From positions 1 through 43,237 of IMG/VR virus record IMGVR_UViG_3300036791_000563: a stretch of 43,237 nucleotides of DNA; one strand, 5' to 3'. This DNA is from a virus. This document shows positions 8,662-15,961 of the stretch, one piece after another (the first letter of the stretch is position 1; the number at the start of each line of letters is the position of its first letter). The notes under the pieces were generated by a model that saw only the letters and a program-made list of their open reading frames with translations, was not told the DNA's origin and made no database searches. A program made the position numbers and the translations under genes.

Positions 8662-8943
8662 TTATTTTTGATGTTCAGTATGTTTAGGATGCTTCTCTTT
8701 ATCTTTATCTTTATCCTTATCTTTATCCTGAACTGACTCTAATTTAACTTCTCCACTCTTTAATGATTCATTCAATGTATACAATTTATTCTGAACTTGC
8801 CAAAAATCTGAGAAATTAGGGGGGACATTCCCAAACCCCCCATACTCCTTCAAAACCTTATCAATTTCCTCACCATATTGATTAAAAAGGGCTCTCACAT
8901 CCCCATGTACTTTAGCCAAATCATCTGATACATCTTTATTCAT
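8662..8943 (-). CDS. Small helical protein with Lys-Asp repeat tail (93 aa)
   Basis: A short helical protein with no recognised family. Residues 1-65 look alpha-helical; residues ~70-93 contain a run of alternating Lys-Asp pairs followed by Lys/His-rich sequence ending His-Gln-Lys. The Lys-Asp run is encoded by a hexamer repeat (see the repeat entry), so its length may vary. It lies two codons after the TAG stop of the 99-residue gene in the same frame. A role in the virion head or in assembly is likely only from context. Confidence 0.55.
   Translation of the reverse strand: MNKDVSDDLAKVHGDVRALFNQYGEEIDKVLKEYGGFGNVPPNFSDFWQVQNKLYTLNESLKSGEVKLESVQDKDKDKDKDKEKHPKHTEHQK
8698..8728. repeat. Hexamer (TTTATC / GATAAA) short tandem repeat
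   Basis: About five imperfect copies of a six-base unit lie inside the 93-residue gene and encode the Lys-Asp run. The unit is a multiple of three, so slippage would change the repeat number without a frameshift. A shorter run of the same hexamer occurs near 24597-24608. Confidence 0.8.
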
Positions 8944-8946
8944 ATA

Positions 8947-9246
8947 CTAAACTCCATTCTCAATATACCATTTTGAGGTACTAGCCAGCCAAATTAGCTG
9001 CACAGTTCTATTCTGAGCCGCCGCAATACCTACTAAAATATTACCAGTAGTCCCCAAAGTTACTCCAGCAGGATCAGTTGGAATTATCCAAATTACCTGA
9101 TTCTGACCAGTTCCGAATGGGGGAATAATAGTATTTATCGGGGTAGTTCCGCTAATTCTAATTACTTCGCCGGCCGTGATAAGTATAGTAGATGCTGCAA
9201 CTACTGGTGAACCTTCTATTACTTTACTTACAGACCCAGGAATCAT
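8947..9246 (-). CDS. Small beta-rich capsid-associated (decoration-like) protein, paralogue 1 (99 aa)
   Basis: A compact beta-rich protein with Thr-Pro-Ile-Asn-Thr-Ile-Ile-Pro-Pro and Thr-Thr-Gly-Asn-Ile-Leu segments. These match positions in the 101-residue protein just upstream (9297-9602), so the two appear to be diverged paralogues. GGAGG lies seven bases before the ATG. Similar small proteins next to major capsid genes are usually decoration proteins or head-fibre domains. The TAG stop leads in frame into the next gene two codons later. No enzymatic function is expected. Confidence 0.6.
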   Translation of the reverse strand: MIPGSVSKVIEGSPVVAASTILITAGEVIRISGTTPINTIIPPFGTGQNQVIWIIPTDPAGVTLGTTGNILVGIAAAQNRTVQLIWLASTSKWYIENGV

Positions 9247-9270
9247 CTTCCACCTCCACCTGATGATTCT

Positions 9271-9284
9271 ATTCGGCTTATTCG
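9271..9284. promoter_or_regulatory. Small GGCT-N6-AGCC hairpin, copy 1
   Basis: A four-base stem with a six-base loop lies in the short gap between the two decoration-like genes. The same sequence with one change, including flanking bases and the following TCAT(T)AAATTA, occurs at 24847-24860 in the early block. This may be a processing or translation-control element. Confidence 0.4.
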
Positions 9285-9296
9285 AGCCTCATTAAA

Positions 9297-9602
9297 TTAC
9301 TTCCCGAAATATTTTCCCGTAAGCGGATTAAAAAAGAATTCGGATGGTACATTAGTAACTGGAGCAACTGCTGTTAATACATTCCCAGTAGTAAGGAATG
9401 CAGCAGGTGCCGCGTTAGTAAATACCATTGCTAGTTCATGATACCCACTTACAGGTGGAACAATAGTAGCAATTGCTGTAGTACCTGTTACTATTGTCAA
9501 TCTAGTACTAGGTGATACAGTAGCAGCAGATGCTAATGTTGTAGGTGTAGGTTGTAAATTACTCTGTACGGTGCTCAAATTCTGAAATAGAAGGTCAGGC
9601 AT
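9297..9602 (-). CDS. Small beta-rich capsid-associated (decoration-like) protein, paralogue 2 (101 aa)
   Basis: This protein shares an organisation with the 99-residue gene downstream: a Val-Thr-Gly-Thr-Thr-Ala-Ile-Ala-Thr-Ile-Val-Pro-Pro segment near the middle and a Leu-Thr-Thr-Gly-Asn-Val turn, ending in Lys-Tyr-Phe-Gly-Lys. It is Ala/Thr/Val-rich and predicted to be all-beta. It follows the major capsid gene after 29 bases that contain an AAAAGGA ribosome-binding site. Placement and composition favour a capsid decoration protein. Confidence 0.6.
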   Translation of the reverse strand: MPDLLFQNLSTVQSNLQPTPTTLASAATVSPSTRLTIVTGTTAIATIVPPVSGYHELAMVFTNAAPAAFLTTGNVLTAVAPVTNVPSEFFFNPLTGKYFGK

Positions 9603-9631
9603 CTTTATTTCCTTTTCTCTACATTACGAAG

Positions 9632-10948
9632 TTAATAACCAGATGGAACCGTTAGTGCAAAAATATATGCACAAGCCGCTGGGTTCGAAACAAATGTTTG
9701 CATGCCAACAACCATGTAGAAGATATCTGCCGCAGCTACTCCTCCAGAACTACCTCTAATTTCAAATATCTTTCTACCATCTGTAGTGTAGAATCCAATT
9801 GGCAATATCTCACCACGACCCCATACATCATCTACGACAAAATCTATCCTAGTTTTATCCCAATTAAATGATGTTCTAACAGGCGCGCCAGCCATCTGCA
9901 TAGATTCAAAATACATATTCAGTGATTCTTCTTTCGGCTGCTTATGAATAATACTCACAAGCTGACCAATCTCCTCATATGCCTGTTTCTGTGCAGGATG
10001 CATCCATGCGACTGGATTGAAGTTATTATCCAATCCTACTCTATTTCCAATCTTATTAATCGCTAATCTAGGCAATGGCAATGTCAGTAGAGTTGCATTA
10101 CCATTAATTCCATTAGCTCTAATTTCTGGAGTTACGGCTCTGTTAAATCCTAGCCATGTTCCAGTAGATGCATTACTATGGTGATAGGGAACTCCAAACA
10201 ATGCAGGCAATGATGTGGGAGAGCTTAATCCCATTGCTACAATCACATCCGTAGCTACTGCACCAGCAATTGAAGGAGTTACTTGAATAACTTTACCTTC
10301 AACATCCCAATAACTAATTTGCGCGCTACCTCTTAGAATTGTTAATGTAGCATCATATATTTGAACTGTTTGACCGAATCTCATTAACCGCGCGCCAAAC
10401 CCATCTGTGGTTAATGTATATGTATCACTTCCTACGGGAGTATTTGCTGTAACTGTGGTAATAGTACCTAATTGACCATTACCGGGCTGCATCATTTGCG
10501 CGTCTAGTTGGCGCCTTAATTCATCTAATGCTGTAGCAGTTAATCTTCTAACAGAATTAACAATAGATTTTCTTTCATCATCTGTAGCCCACTGCGCGAG
10601 TTTAGTATACTCAATATTCTCGCTCATGAATACAGAAGTCAATACGGCCTTATCAAATGTCGGGCCGCCGCCACGACCCAAATCTCCTCCATCTGCACTA
10701 AAATATTGGAAAGATCCACCAGGTCTAATTTCTAATGGCACTCTCATTTGCCTATTTGAAATCTTTTCAACTTGTCTCTTTTTGATATTCGCGTAAAATT
10801 TATCATCCCTTTCAAACAAAACCCGAACCTTTGGGATGACCCTCTCCAACTCGAGAGCAGTTACCTGACTTTCTACCAGGGCTTCGTGTAAACCCCCCGG
10901 GCTTTCCTCTAATCTATTTTGAAAATCGCCGATTCTTTTAAGATACAT
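9632..10948 (-). CDS. Major capsid protein (438 aa)
   Basis: The length, the position downstream of portal and scaffold, and the sequence pattern support an HK97-fold major capsid protein. Residues ~35-75 form a helix/N-arm-like charged region; a Gly-Gly-Gly-rich E-loop-like stretch follows (about 85-95); a long helix with Asp-Glu-Leu-Arg-Arg-Gln-Leu-Asp lies near 142-150; beta-rich A- and P-domain sequence follows. The ATG and its GGGGAG ribosome-binding site lie inside the 3' end of the upstream LAGLIDADG endonuclease gene (11-base overlap). High expression would be expected late in infection. Confidence 0.85.
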   Translation of the reverse strand: MYLKRIGDFQNRLEESPGGLHEALVESQVTALELERVIPKVRVLFERDDKFYANIKKRQVEKISNRQMRVPLEIRPGGSFQYFSADGGDLGRGGGPTFDKAVLTSVFMSENIEYTKLAQWATDDERKSIVNSVRRLTATALDELRRQLDAQMMQPGNGQLGTITTVTANTPVGSDTYTLTTDGFGARLMRFGQTVQIYDATLTILRGSAQISYWDVEGKVIQVTPSIAGAVATDVIVAMGLSSPTSLPALFGVPYHHSNASTGTWLGFNRAVTPEIRANGINGNATLLTLPLPRLAINKIGNRVGLDNNFNPVAWMHPAQKQAYEEIGQLVSIIHKQPKEESLNMYFESMQMAGAPVRTSFNWDKTRIDFVVDDVWGRGEILPIGFYTTDGRKIFEIRGSSGGVAAADIFYMVVGMQTFVSNPAACAYIFALTVPSGY

Positions 10949-11357
10949 TTTCTATCTCCCCTAACTTTTTATAGGCTTCATCATATGTGTATCCTAACTT
11001 TACATATGATTCAATGAGTCGTCTTCTTGGACCCATTATCCTAATTTGTGAATTATCCAATTTAACACTTTTCCAAGCTTCTAAGCATTCCCGGATTTTT
11101 GATTTTCTTCGGATAGACATTAGTGGATAAATTGTCATCATCCAACCGATAGCTCTATCACCATTTAAGAAAATTCTAAAGGAATCCTTATAACCTTCTT
11201 TTCTTTTATCATGAGAAATTTTGATAGACATACTTCTATCAACAATTGCTCTTACACGCTCTATTACATCTGAATCTGACATACCTAACCACATAGCTGG
11301 GCTTCTACCATTATTTGTGAGCCCAAAACTACCTTCCCCTTCCAAAATACCAGCCAC
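10938..11357 (-). CDS. LAGLIDADG homing endonuclease, 5' end interrupted by an amber codon (139 aa from GTG)
   Basis: The sequence has one LAGLIDADG-type motif (Gly-Ile-Leu-Glu-Gly-Glu-Gly-Ser-Phe, residues 3-11) followed by the domain pattern shared with the 150-residue endonuclease at 15330-15782, including Tyr-Pro-Leu-Met-Ser-Ile-Arg-Arg. The open frame starts at GTG (11355-11357), but the natural ATG seems to be at 11382-11384 (AAAGGG six bases upstream), separated by eight codons and a TAG at 11358-11360. In the paralogue the equivalent codon is Trp. Reinitiation at the GTG just after TAG could still give a nearly complete protein. The 3' end overlaps the major capsid gene, whose ribosome-binding site it contains. 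Confidence 0.8.
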   Translation of the reverse strand: MAGILEGEGSFGLTNNGRSPAMWLGMSDSDVIERVRAIVDRSMSIKISHDKRKEGYKDSFRIFLNGDRAIGWMMTIYPLMSIRRKSKIRECLEAWKSVKLDNSQIRIMGPRRRLIESYVKLGYTYDEAYKKLGEIENVS

Positions 11358-11384
11358 CTAAGCAATTTCCTTAACAGTTATCAT
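11358..11384 (-). other. Ancestral start and premature amber codon of the capsid-adjacent homing endonuclease
   Basis: ATG at 11382-11384 with AAAGGG upstream opens a frame of eight codons (ending Lys-Glu-Ile-Ala) that runs into TAG at 11358-11360, immediately before the GTG of the open endonuclease frame. The paralogue reads Glu-Glu-Ile-Ala-Trp-Ile-Ala at the same place, so a TGG-to-TAG change fits best. Confidence 0.75.
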
Positions 11385-11464
11385 ATCGAATCCCTTTGGT
11401 ATGTAAATGGCTCATACCTTAGCCAATCAAATTGAACATGGTATATTATGGCCTATACCTTGGC

Positions 11465-11806
11465 CTATGTTGTTACGAATCTAATAAAAATTGGAGTTAC
11501 TACATTAAGTACAATCGCGGTTGTTGAAGGATCTAATGCTAACGATGTATGATCCGTTTTATGCATCGCTACCCCAGTGTCAGAATTAGAACCTTTTAGA
11601 ATTACCGCAGTAGTATTAGTTGGTTGTGGGTAAAATGTTATACCAGTTAATCCCGGTAGAATTTGAATAGTATTATTACCCGCAGCTAAATATATTAAGT
11701 AATTTCCTGCTGGAGTAGATGAATTACTTGCCGCAGCTATAGTGAAATTACTATTAACATCGCCCTGAAAGGTTATTAAAGTTTGGCGCGTGCTTATAAT
11801 GGACAT
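11465..11806 (-). CDS. Small beta-rich structural-region protein (113 aa)
   Basis: The protein is Thr/Ala/Ile-rich and beta-predicted, with Gly-Asn-Tyr-Leu-Ile-Tyr-Leu and Ala-Val-Ile-Leu-Lys-Gly stretches; no family is recognised. The start at 11804-11806 is preferred over an ATG nine codons earlier because AGGA lies eight bases upstream and the earlier start would overlap the scaffold gene. It sits between scaffold and the capsid-adjacent endonuclease, so it probably is a minor head protein. The TAG stop (11465-11467) is followed in frame by a second TAG and then 23 open codons to a TGA that overlaps the endonuclease ATG. Confidence 0.55.
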   Translation of the reverse strand: MSIISTRQTLITFQGDVNSNFTIAAASNSSTPAGNYLIYLAAGNNTIQILPGLTGITFYPQPTNTTAVILKGSNSDTGVAMHKTDHTSLALDPSTTAIVLNVVTPIFIRFVTT

Positions 11807-11810
11807 TGTA

Positions 11811-13034
11811 TTAATCCTGCATAAGATAATCAATCGTCTTCATTCCCCTAGGAATCTCTCCAGCCTTCTTATTACCTTCACTTCTTTCCCTACTTACTGG
11901 AGCACCCTTTGGTAATGGAGACCTATCATCATCTTTATTCTTACCATTTCTAGCCGCCTGACCTTTTAATGCATCAGTCTTAACATTATTAATAATCCCA
12001 GGTAGTACCGTTCTAGCCTTACTTAATAGAGCATTTCTTAATTTGTTCTTACTATCTTGACTAAAATTATTATTAAACGCATTAGTCCATAATTTGTCTA
12101 GTAATGATTTAAATCCAGTATCAGTCTCTACAGCTTCTCGAATCTTACCCATTACATCATTAATTGCATTTCTCTTAACATAATCTGTCATCATTCCCTT
12201 ACGGTCAATATGATCTTCTACAGCAGCCTTAATAGTATTCATTGCTCTATTTGATACATCTTCCAATGCAACATCATATTGCTGTCTTACAAATCCTTCT
12301 CTTTCCCTTCTTAAACTATTCTCAGCTTCATTATTCTGTACTGGCTGTTGAACCGGAGCTTGACCATTTGGAAATGCCCATTGATTTAATATTTGAGCCG
12401 CGGCCTTAACATTTTCATTATTATTTTGTCTACCACTATTATACATCAGTTGAGCTAGATTACCTACTAGAACTGATACTACTCTACCATGAGCTTGGGG
12501 ATCTACTCTATATAATGAGCCGAGATAATCATTAGTAATTTTATTAAATGCGCGCTCATCAGTATTCTTTACTGATTTTAGAATATCTCCAACATTTCCA
12601 TTCAGTAAAGTACTTTCAAACTTCTCATAATCCTGAACTCTTTCTTGAGCTTCCTTAGCATCTTGTATGGTCGGGAATATTTCCCTAAATTGCTGATTGC
12701 CATAAATCGCGCGCTCAATTGTGGGAAATTTCTTAAATAATTCAGGGAACTGCTTTAGTATCTCTTGCCTTTTAGGAATATTAAAGTATTGTAATTCACT
12801 CTCTTCATCTAATTTTATTTCCGGTTCTTTGTCTTCAGTTTCTTCATCCTCAGTTTCTTCAGCATCTTCTTTATCTTTTTTGTCTTCTTTAGCTTTTGGT
12901 TCATTTCCTGCTTCCGTATCAGTAATTACTTTTTCAGAACTATCATCAACATCTTCATCAGATGATAACAGATCTATAATTTCTTCTTTACCTAGATCGC
13001 TACTGGACTGTGGGCTGAGAATTTCCTGTGCCAT
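11811..13034 (-). CDS. Capsid scaffolding protein (407 aa)
   Basis: The N-terminal ~80 residues are strongly acidic (runs of Glu/Asp with Lys), the middle is helical with coiled-coil potential, and the C-terminal ~50 residues are basic (Lys/Arg-rich), the usual design of scaffolding proteins that bind the capsid through a basic C-terminal helix. The gene lies between portal and major capsid, the classical scaffold position. AGGAG precedes the ATG by nine bases, and the start overlaps the 3' end of portal by 35 bases. No protease domain is seen. Confidence 0.75.
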   Translation of the reverse strand: MAQEILSPQSSSDLGKEEIIDLLSSDEDVDDSSEKVITDTEAGNEPKAKEDKKDKEDAEETEDEETEDKEPEIKLDEESELQYFNIPKRQEILKQFPELFKKFPTIERAIYGNQQFREIFPTIQDAKEAQERVQDYEKFESTLLNGNVGDILKSVKNTDERAFNKITNDYLGSLYRVDPQAHGRVVSVLVGNLAQLMYNSGRQNNNENVKAAAQILNQWAFPNGQAPVQQPVQNNEAENSLRREREGFVRQQYDVALEDVSNRAMNTIKAAVEDHIDRKGMMTDYVKRNAINDVMGKIREAVETDTGFKSLLDKLWTNAFNNNFSQDSKNKLRNALLSKARTVLPGIINNVKTDALKGQAARNGKNKDDDRSPLPKGAPVSRERSEGNKKAGEIPRGMKTIDYLMQD

Positions 13035-15330
13035 TAGGCTTAGCTCCTGTATTCATTACTGGTGGTTTAGGGGGATTTCCACCTTGTCCCTGTTGCTGTG
13101 GTGGTTGCTGTGGTATATTACTCTTTAATTGCTGCAACATACTCATATGAACTTGTAAGTGAAGTAATACATTCTTATATCCATTAGGATTTTCTATCTT
13201 AGCTTGTCTACCATCTTCACTCACAAGCCATCTTCTAGTAACATCACCTTCAATACCATGATTATCTACTAGAAATTCTGGCATCACAGATGGTTGATCC
13301 TGACCTTGTTGCGCGCCGGGTATGGGCGCAGATTTTAGCAATAAAGTAATTTCTTCATATTGCTTTTCTCTATCATCCTCACCTGGTATATTAAAACTTC
13401 CCATTCCTATAGCTTGAGCTAATAATGGTAAATTCTCTGCAGATCCCATAGCCTCTAATATCGCGGGATTCTGCATATTTAATAAATTCATTATAACATC
13501 GCGCTGCTGAGCCCATGTAAATGGTAATTGTTCATCAGCTTCTAATTCTACTGAACCAATCTTACCATCCATTTGAGCTTTATGAATTATAACGTTTATA
13601 AATCCGTCTCCCTTCTGCTTCACTAATCTTTCATCCTCTAACATAGTTTTAATATATGCTGGAATTACTTTCGCGAATATATTTTTCCACCAAAATGTTA
13701 ACATCTTCCAGGGAGTTTGTAATCTTTGTAAGCTTTGAGCCCTTGACATTGCATATTGTGCAGCAGTTCTTGAAGATGATGATTGATTGCCGCCATACAG
13801 ACTTGGCAAAGCTCCACTTACGAACTGACCTAATTCCTGAATCTTTTCTCCAAATGGTTGAACTTCTTGGCTTAATGTAGCAGTTTTAACTTCATAGAAC
13901 CCATCTGCTATTCCTTTACCCGATTTTGGCCTAGCTGGATATATCGCACCAGGTATAGCCTCAGTTTGTCTATATTGTTCAAAATCTAATACTGAAGGAT
14001 CTGCAAATGTTTGAGGGATACCATGCTCAATAGTTTGTAGAATTAATGCAATTAAATCGTTAGTTATTTCTTGGACCGATGTAAGTAGTAATCCTAGAGG
14101 ATCAAAATGAATATATTCACTTAATGGATTGTATGTTAATGTCCAGCAATCATCTAAAGCTTCATTCTCGGCTTCTGCAAATATCTCGTTTATGAATACA
14201 GTTCTACATCCATCAGGGAATTTCTTCTTTAACTTACTTCGCATATCTTCATCTGCACATACCTCAAATGCTGCGGGTCTTAACCAATTCATCCTCACTG
14301 TAGGAGTATTAATGGGATATTCTCCAAAGTATTGCGTACTTAAACGACCCCATCTCTCATATGGATCATATCCGCCGCCGCTACCTGATCCTATACGAGC
14401 TATAATCTCGGGATATTTATCTCTCAAATCTGGATATTTCTTTAATACATTCGCGAAATGAGTCTCATAATTTAAGGATAATACAGGAACATCTTCCTGC
14501 TTCATGCAATAATTCGGAACCTTAACATATAGCCCACCATAAATATCAATGCATTGTCTAGTTTTCGGCTTCTGGGTAATTCCAGTCATTCTGGTAACTA
14601 CAACCTTATCTATCTTAAGTTCTGGATCTACATCCATCATACATTGCGCGCATGGTAATTTTCCATCATTCTCAATCATATCATGCAATGCTACATCATC
14701 ATCTCCTGGCATATACTCATCTATCTCATCATCCTTTAATTCTATATCTTGATCTGTTAAATCATTCCCGCATCTCGGACATAATTTCTTCTGAACTTCT
14801 TCCTCTACATCTTCATAATCAGGAGTTTCTACCAAACCATATTTAACATCTTCTTTAGGATAATTATATGCCGCGATCATCCCTTGTGTGCAATAAATAT
14901 ATAATGCCCTACACCATAATAGTGGCGCGTCGTTATGTTTATATATCAATTCTGCTATCTTAGTTCCGCCCTTAGCAGTTTGAACATCCGATATATTATC
15001 TGCATCATCAGGTATACAATGAACTGGTGGAACTGTAGCACTCATTGCAGCTATAATTGTTTCTAGAAATGCGCGAAATACATTTATTGGCTTATCATAA
15101 TATGCTGCATCGCCAGTTACGGAATTGTCAGACTGGTTGTTAACGTCAAATACTCTCCAATCGTGCGCAACTTCTGACCAATACAAACGTTGATATCCGG
15201 CCCAATAATATTCCATCTTTTTCCACAGCCGAATTTGTCTCTCCCTAACCATACGATCTTCTCTATCAAAATATTCTACTACATCCTTTAAAGCTGTTTG
15301 CATCTCATCCGAAATCTGATTCTTAGCCAT
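13000..15330 (-). CDS. Portal protein with a four-cysteine zinc-ribbon-like insertion (776 aa)
   Basis: This is the large portal type of podoviruses (P22-like length). The N-terminal helices with many Trp/Tyr residues (Trp-Lys-Lys-Met-Glu-Tyr-Tyr-Trp-Ala-Gly-Tyr) and the mid-section Tyr-Asn-Pro-Leu-Ser-Glu-Tyr-Ile-His-Phe-Asp-Pro fit the portal family. A Cys-Pro-Arg-Cys pair near residue 183 and a Cys-Ala-Gln-Cys pair near 226 bracket an acidic loop and suggest a zinc-ribbon insertion. The C-terminus is Gln/Pro-rich and disordered-looking. ATG overlaps the stop of the upstream LAGLIDADG gene (TAATG), so translation is probably coupled. It forms the DNA-entry vertex of the head. Confidence 0.8.
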   Translation of the reverse strand: MAKNQISDEMQTALKDVVEYFDREDRMVRERQIRLWKKMEYYWAGYQRLYWSEVAHDWRVFDVNNQSDNSVTGDAAYYDKPINVFRAFLETIIAAMSATVPPVHCIPDDADNISDVQTAKGGTKIAELIYKHNDAPLLWCRALYIYCTQGMIAAYNYPKEDVKYGLVETPDYEDVEEEVQKKLCPRCGNDLTDQDIELKDDEIDEYMPGDDDVALHDMIENDGKLPCAQCMMDVDPELKIDKVVVTRMTGITQKPKTRQCIDIYGGLYVKVPNYCMKQEDVPVLSLNYETHFANVLKKYPDLRDKYPEIIARIGSGSGGGYDPYERWGRLSTQYFGEYPINTPTVRMNWLRPAAFEVCADEDMRSKLKKKFPDGCRTVFINEIFAEAENEALDDCWTLTYNPLSEYIHFDPLGLLLTSVQEITNDLIALILQTIEHGIPQTFADPSVLDFEQYRQTEAIPGAIYPARPKSGKGIADGFYEVKTATLSQEVQPFGEKIQELGQFVSGALPSLYGGNQSSSSRTAAQYAMSRAQSLQRLQTPWKMLTFWWKNIFAKVIPAYIKTMLEDERLVKQKGDGFINVIIHKAQMDGKIGSVELEADEQLPFTWAQQRDVIMNLLNMQNPAILEAMGSAENLPLLAQAIGMGSFNIPGEDDREKQYEEITLLLKSAPIPGAQQGQDQPSVMPEFLVDNHGIEGDVTRRWLVSEDGRQAKIENPNGYKNVLLHLQVHMSMLQQLKSNIPQQPPQQQGQGGNPPKPPVMNTGAKPNGTGNSQPTVQ

Positions 15331-15782
15331 TAGCTTATAATCTTTTTCTCTTGAGCAAACTTCTTAGCTTCTTCGATAGAAATCTTCTTTATTTTAGCAA
15401 ATCCCTTTATTACATTATTCTCTATATTGACTCTATGCATTCTATGACTTTTATCTTCTCTATTATTCCAGAATTCCAGTATCTCTCTAATTCTTTGCTG
15501 CCTTCTAATTCCCATTAATGGGTATAAAATATTCATCCATTCAACAGATAAATCAGAACCATAAACCCTAAAAGTATAAGTAGTTTTGAATTTTCCCTTT
15601 TCCTGCGCATAGATATTACCCGTCCCACCTAGAATATTCGCAGCATTTTCTATAACATCTAAATCGGTCATGCAGACTGCAATTATTACAGCGTGACCAT
15701 TCCCATGATTTAAATAAAACGAACCTTCTCCTTCTAACAAACCTGCTATCCAAGCTATTTCTTCTCTAGACTTATTTATCAT
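15330..15782 (-). CDS. LAGLIDADG homing endonuclease (150 aa)
   Basis: A single LAGLIDADG-type motif (Gly-Leu-Leu-Glu-Gly-Glu-Gly-Ser-Phe near residue 14) is followed by Asp-Leu-Asp-Val-Ile-Glu-Asn, a Tyr-Thr-Phe-Arg-Val-Tyr segment and Tyr-Pro-Leu-Met-Gly-Ile-Arg-Arg, the compact domain found in many phages. One motif per chain implies action as a homodimer. It is wedged between the small basic 60-residue gene and portal with start/stop overlaps on both sides (ATGA at its start, TAATG at its end), so expression is not interrupted. It lies immediately 5' of portal, which may contain or adjoin the cleavage site. No CGCG tetramers occur in it. Confidence 0.85.
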   Translation of the reverse strand: MINKSREEIAWIAGLLEGEGSFYLNHGNGHAVIIAVCMTDLDVIENAANILGGTGNIYAQEKGKFKTTYTFRVYGSDLSVEWMNILYPLMGIRRQQRIREILEFWNNREDKSHRMHRVNIENNVIKGFAKIKKISIEEAKKFAQEKKIIS

Positions 15783-15961
15783 ATCTTTAACTTAGATATT
15801 CTAGGTTCACTTACACCTAATCTTGGCTTTCTATTCTTTAATCCAAATTGTCTAATACGCGGAATATGAGCTATTTTATTCTGAATTAATCCACCTAAAT
15901 TACTAGGCGCGATATTCAATCTTGGTCCCATAGGTTTCATTGAACCGAATCCATTAGCCAT
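15779..15961 (-). CDS. Small basic hypothetical protein (60 aa)
   Basis: A short, Lys/Arg- and Pro-rich protein with no recognised domain. The start shares bases with the stop of the upstream 292-residue gene (TAATG) and its TGA overlaps the endonuclease ATG. The highly basic composition would suit DNA or acidic scaffold binding, but nothing in the sequence proves it. It belongs to the packaging/head cluster by position. Confidence 0.5.
   Translation of the reverse strand: MANGFGSMKPMGPRLNIAPSNLGGLIQNKIAHIPRIRQFGLKNRKPRLGVSEPRISKLKI

Noticed and set aside
12721-13128. Rightward Ser-rich 135-codon frame
   Set aside because: It is the shadow of the acidic N-terminus of the scaffold gene (GAA/GAT runs read as Ser/Leu codons on the other strand).
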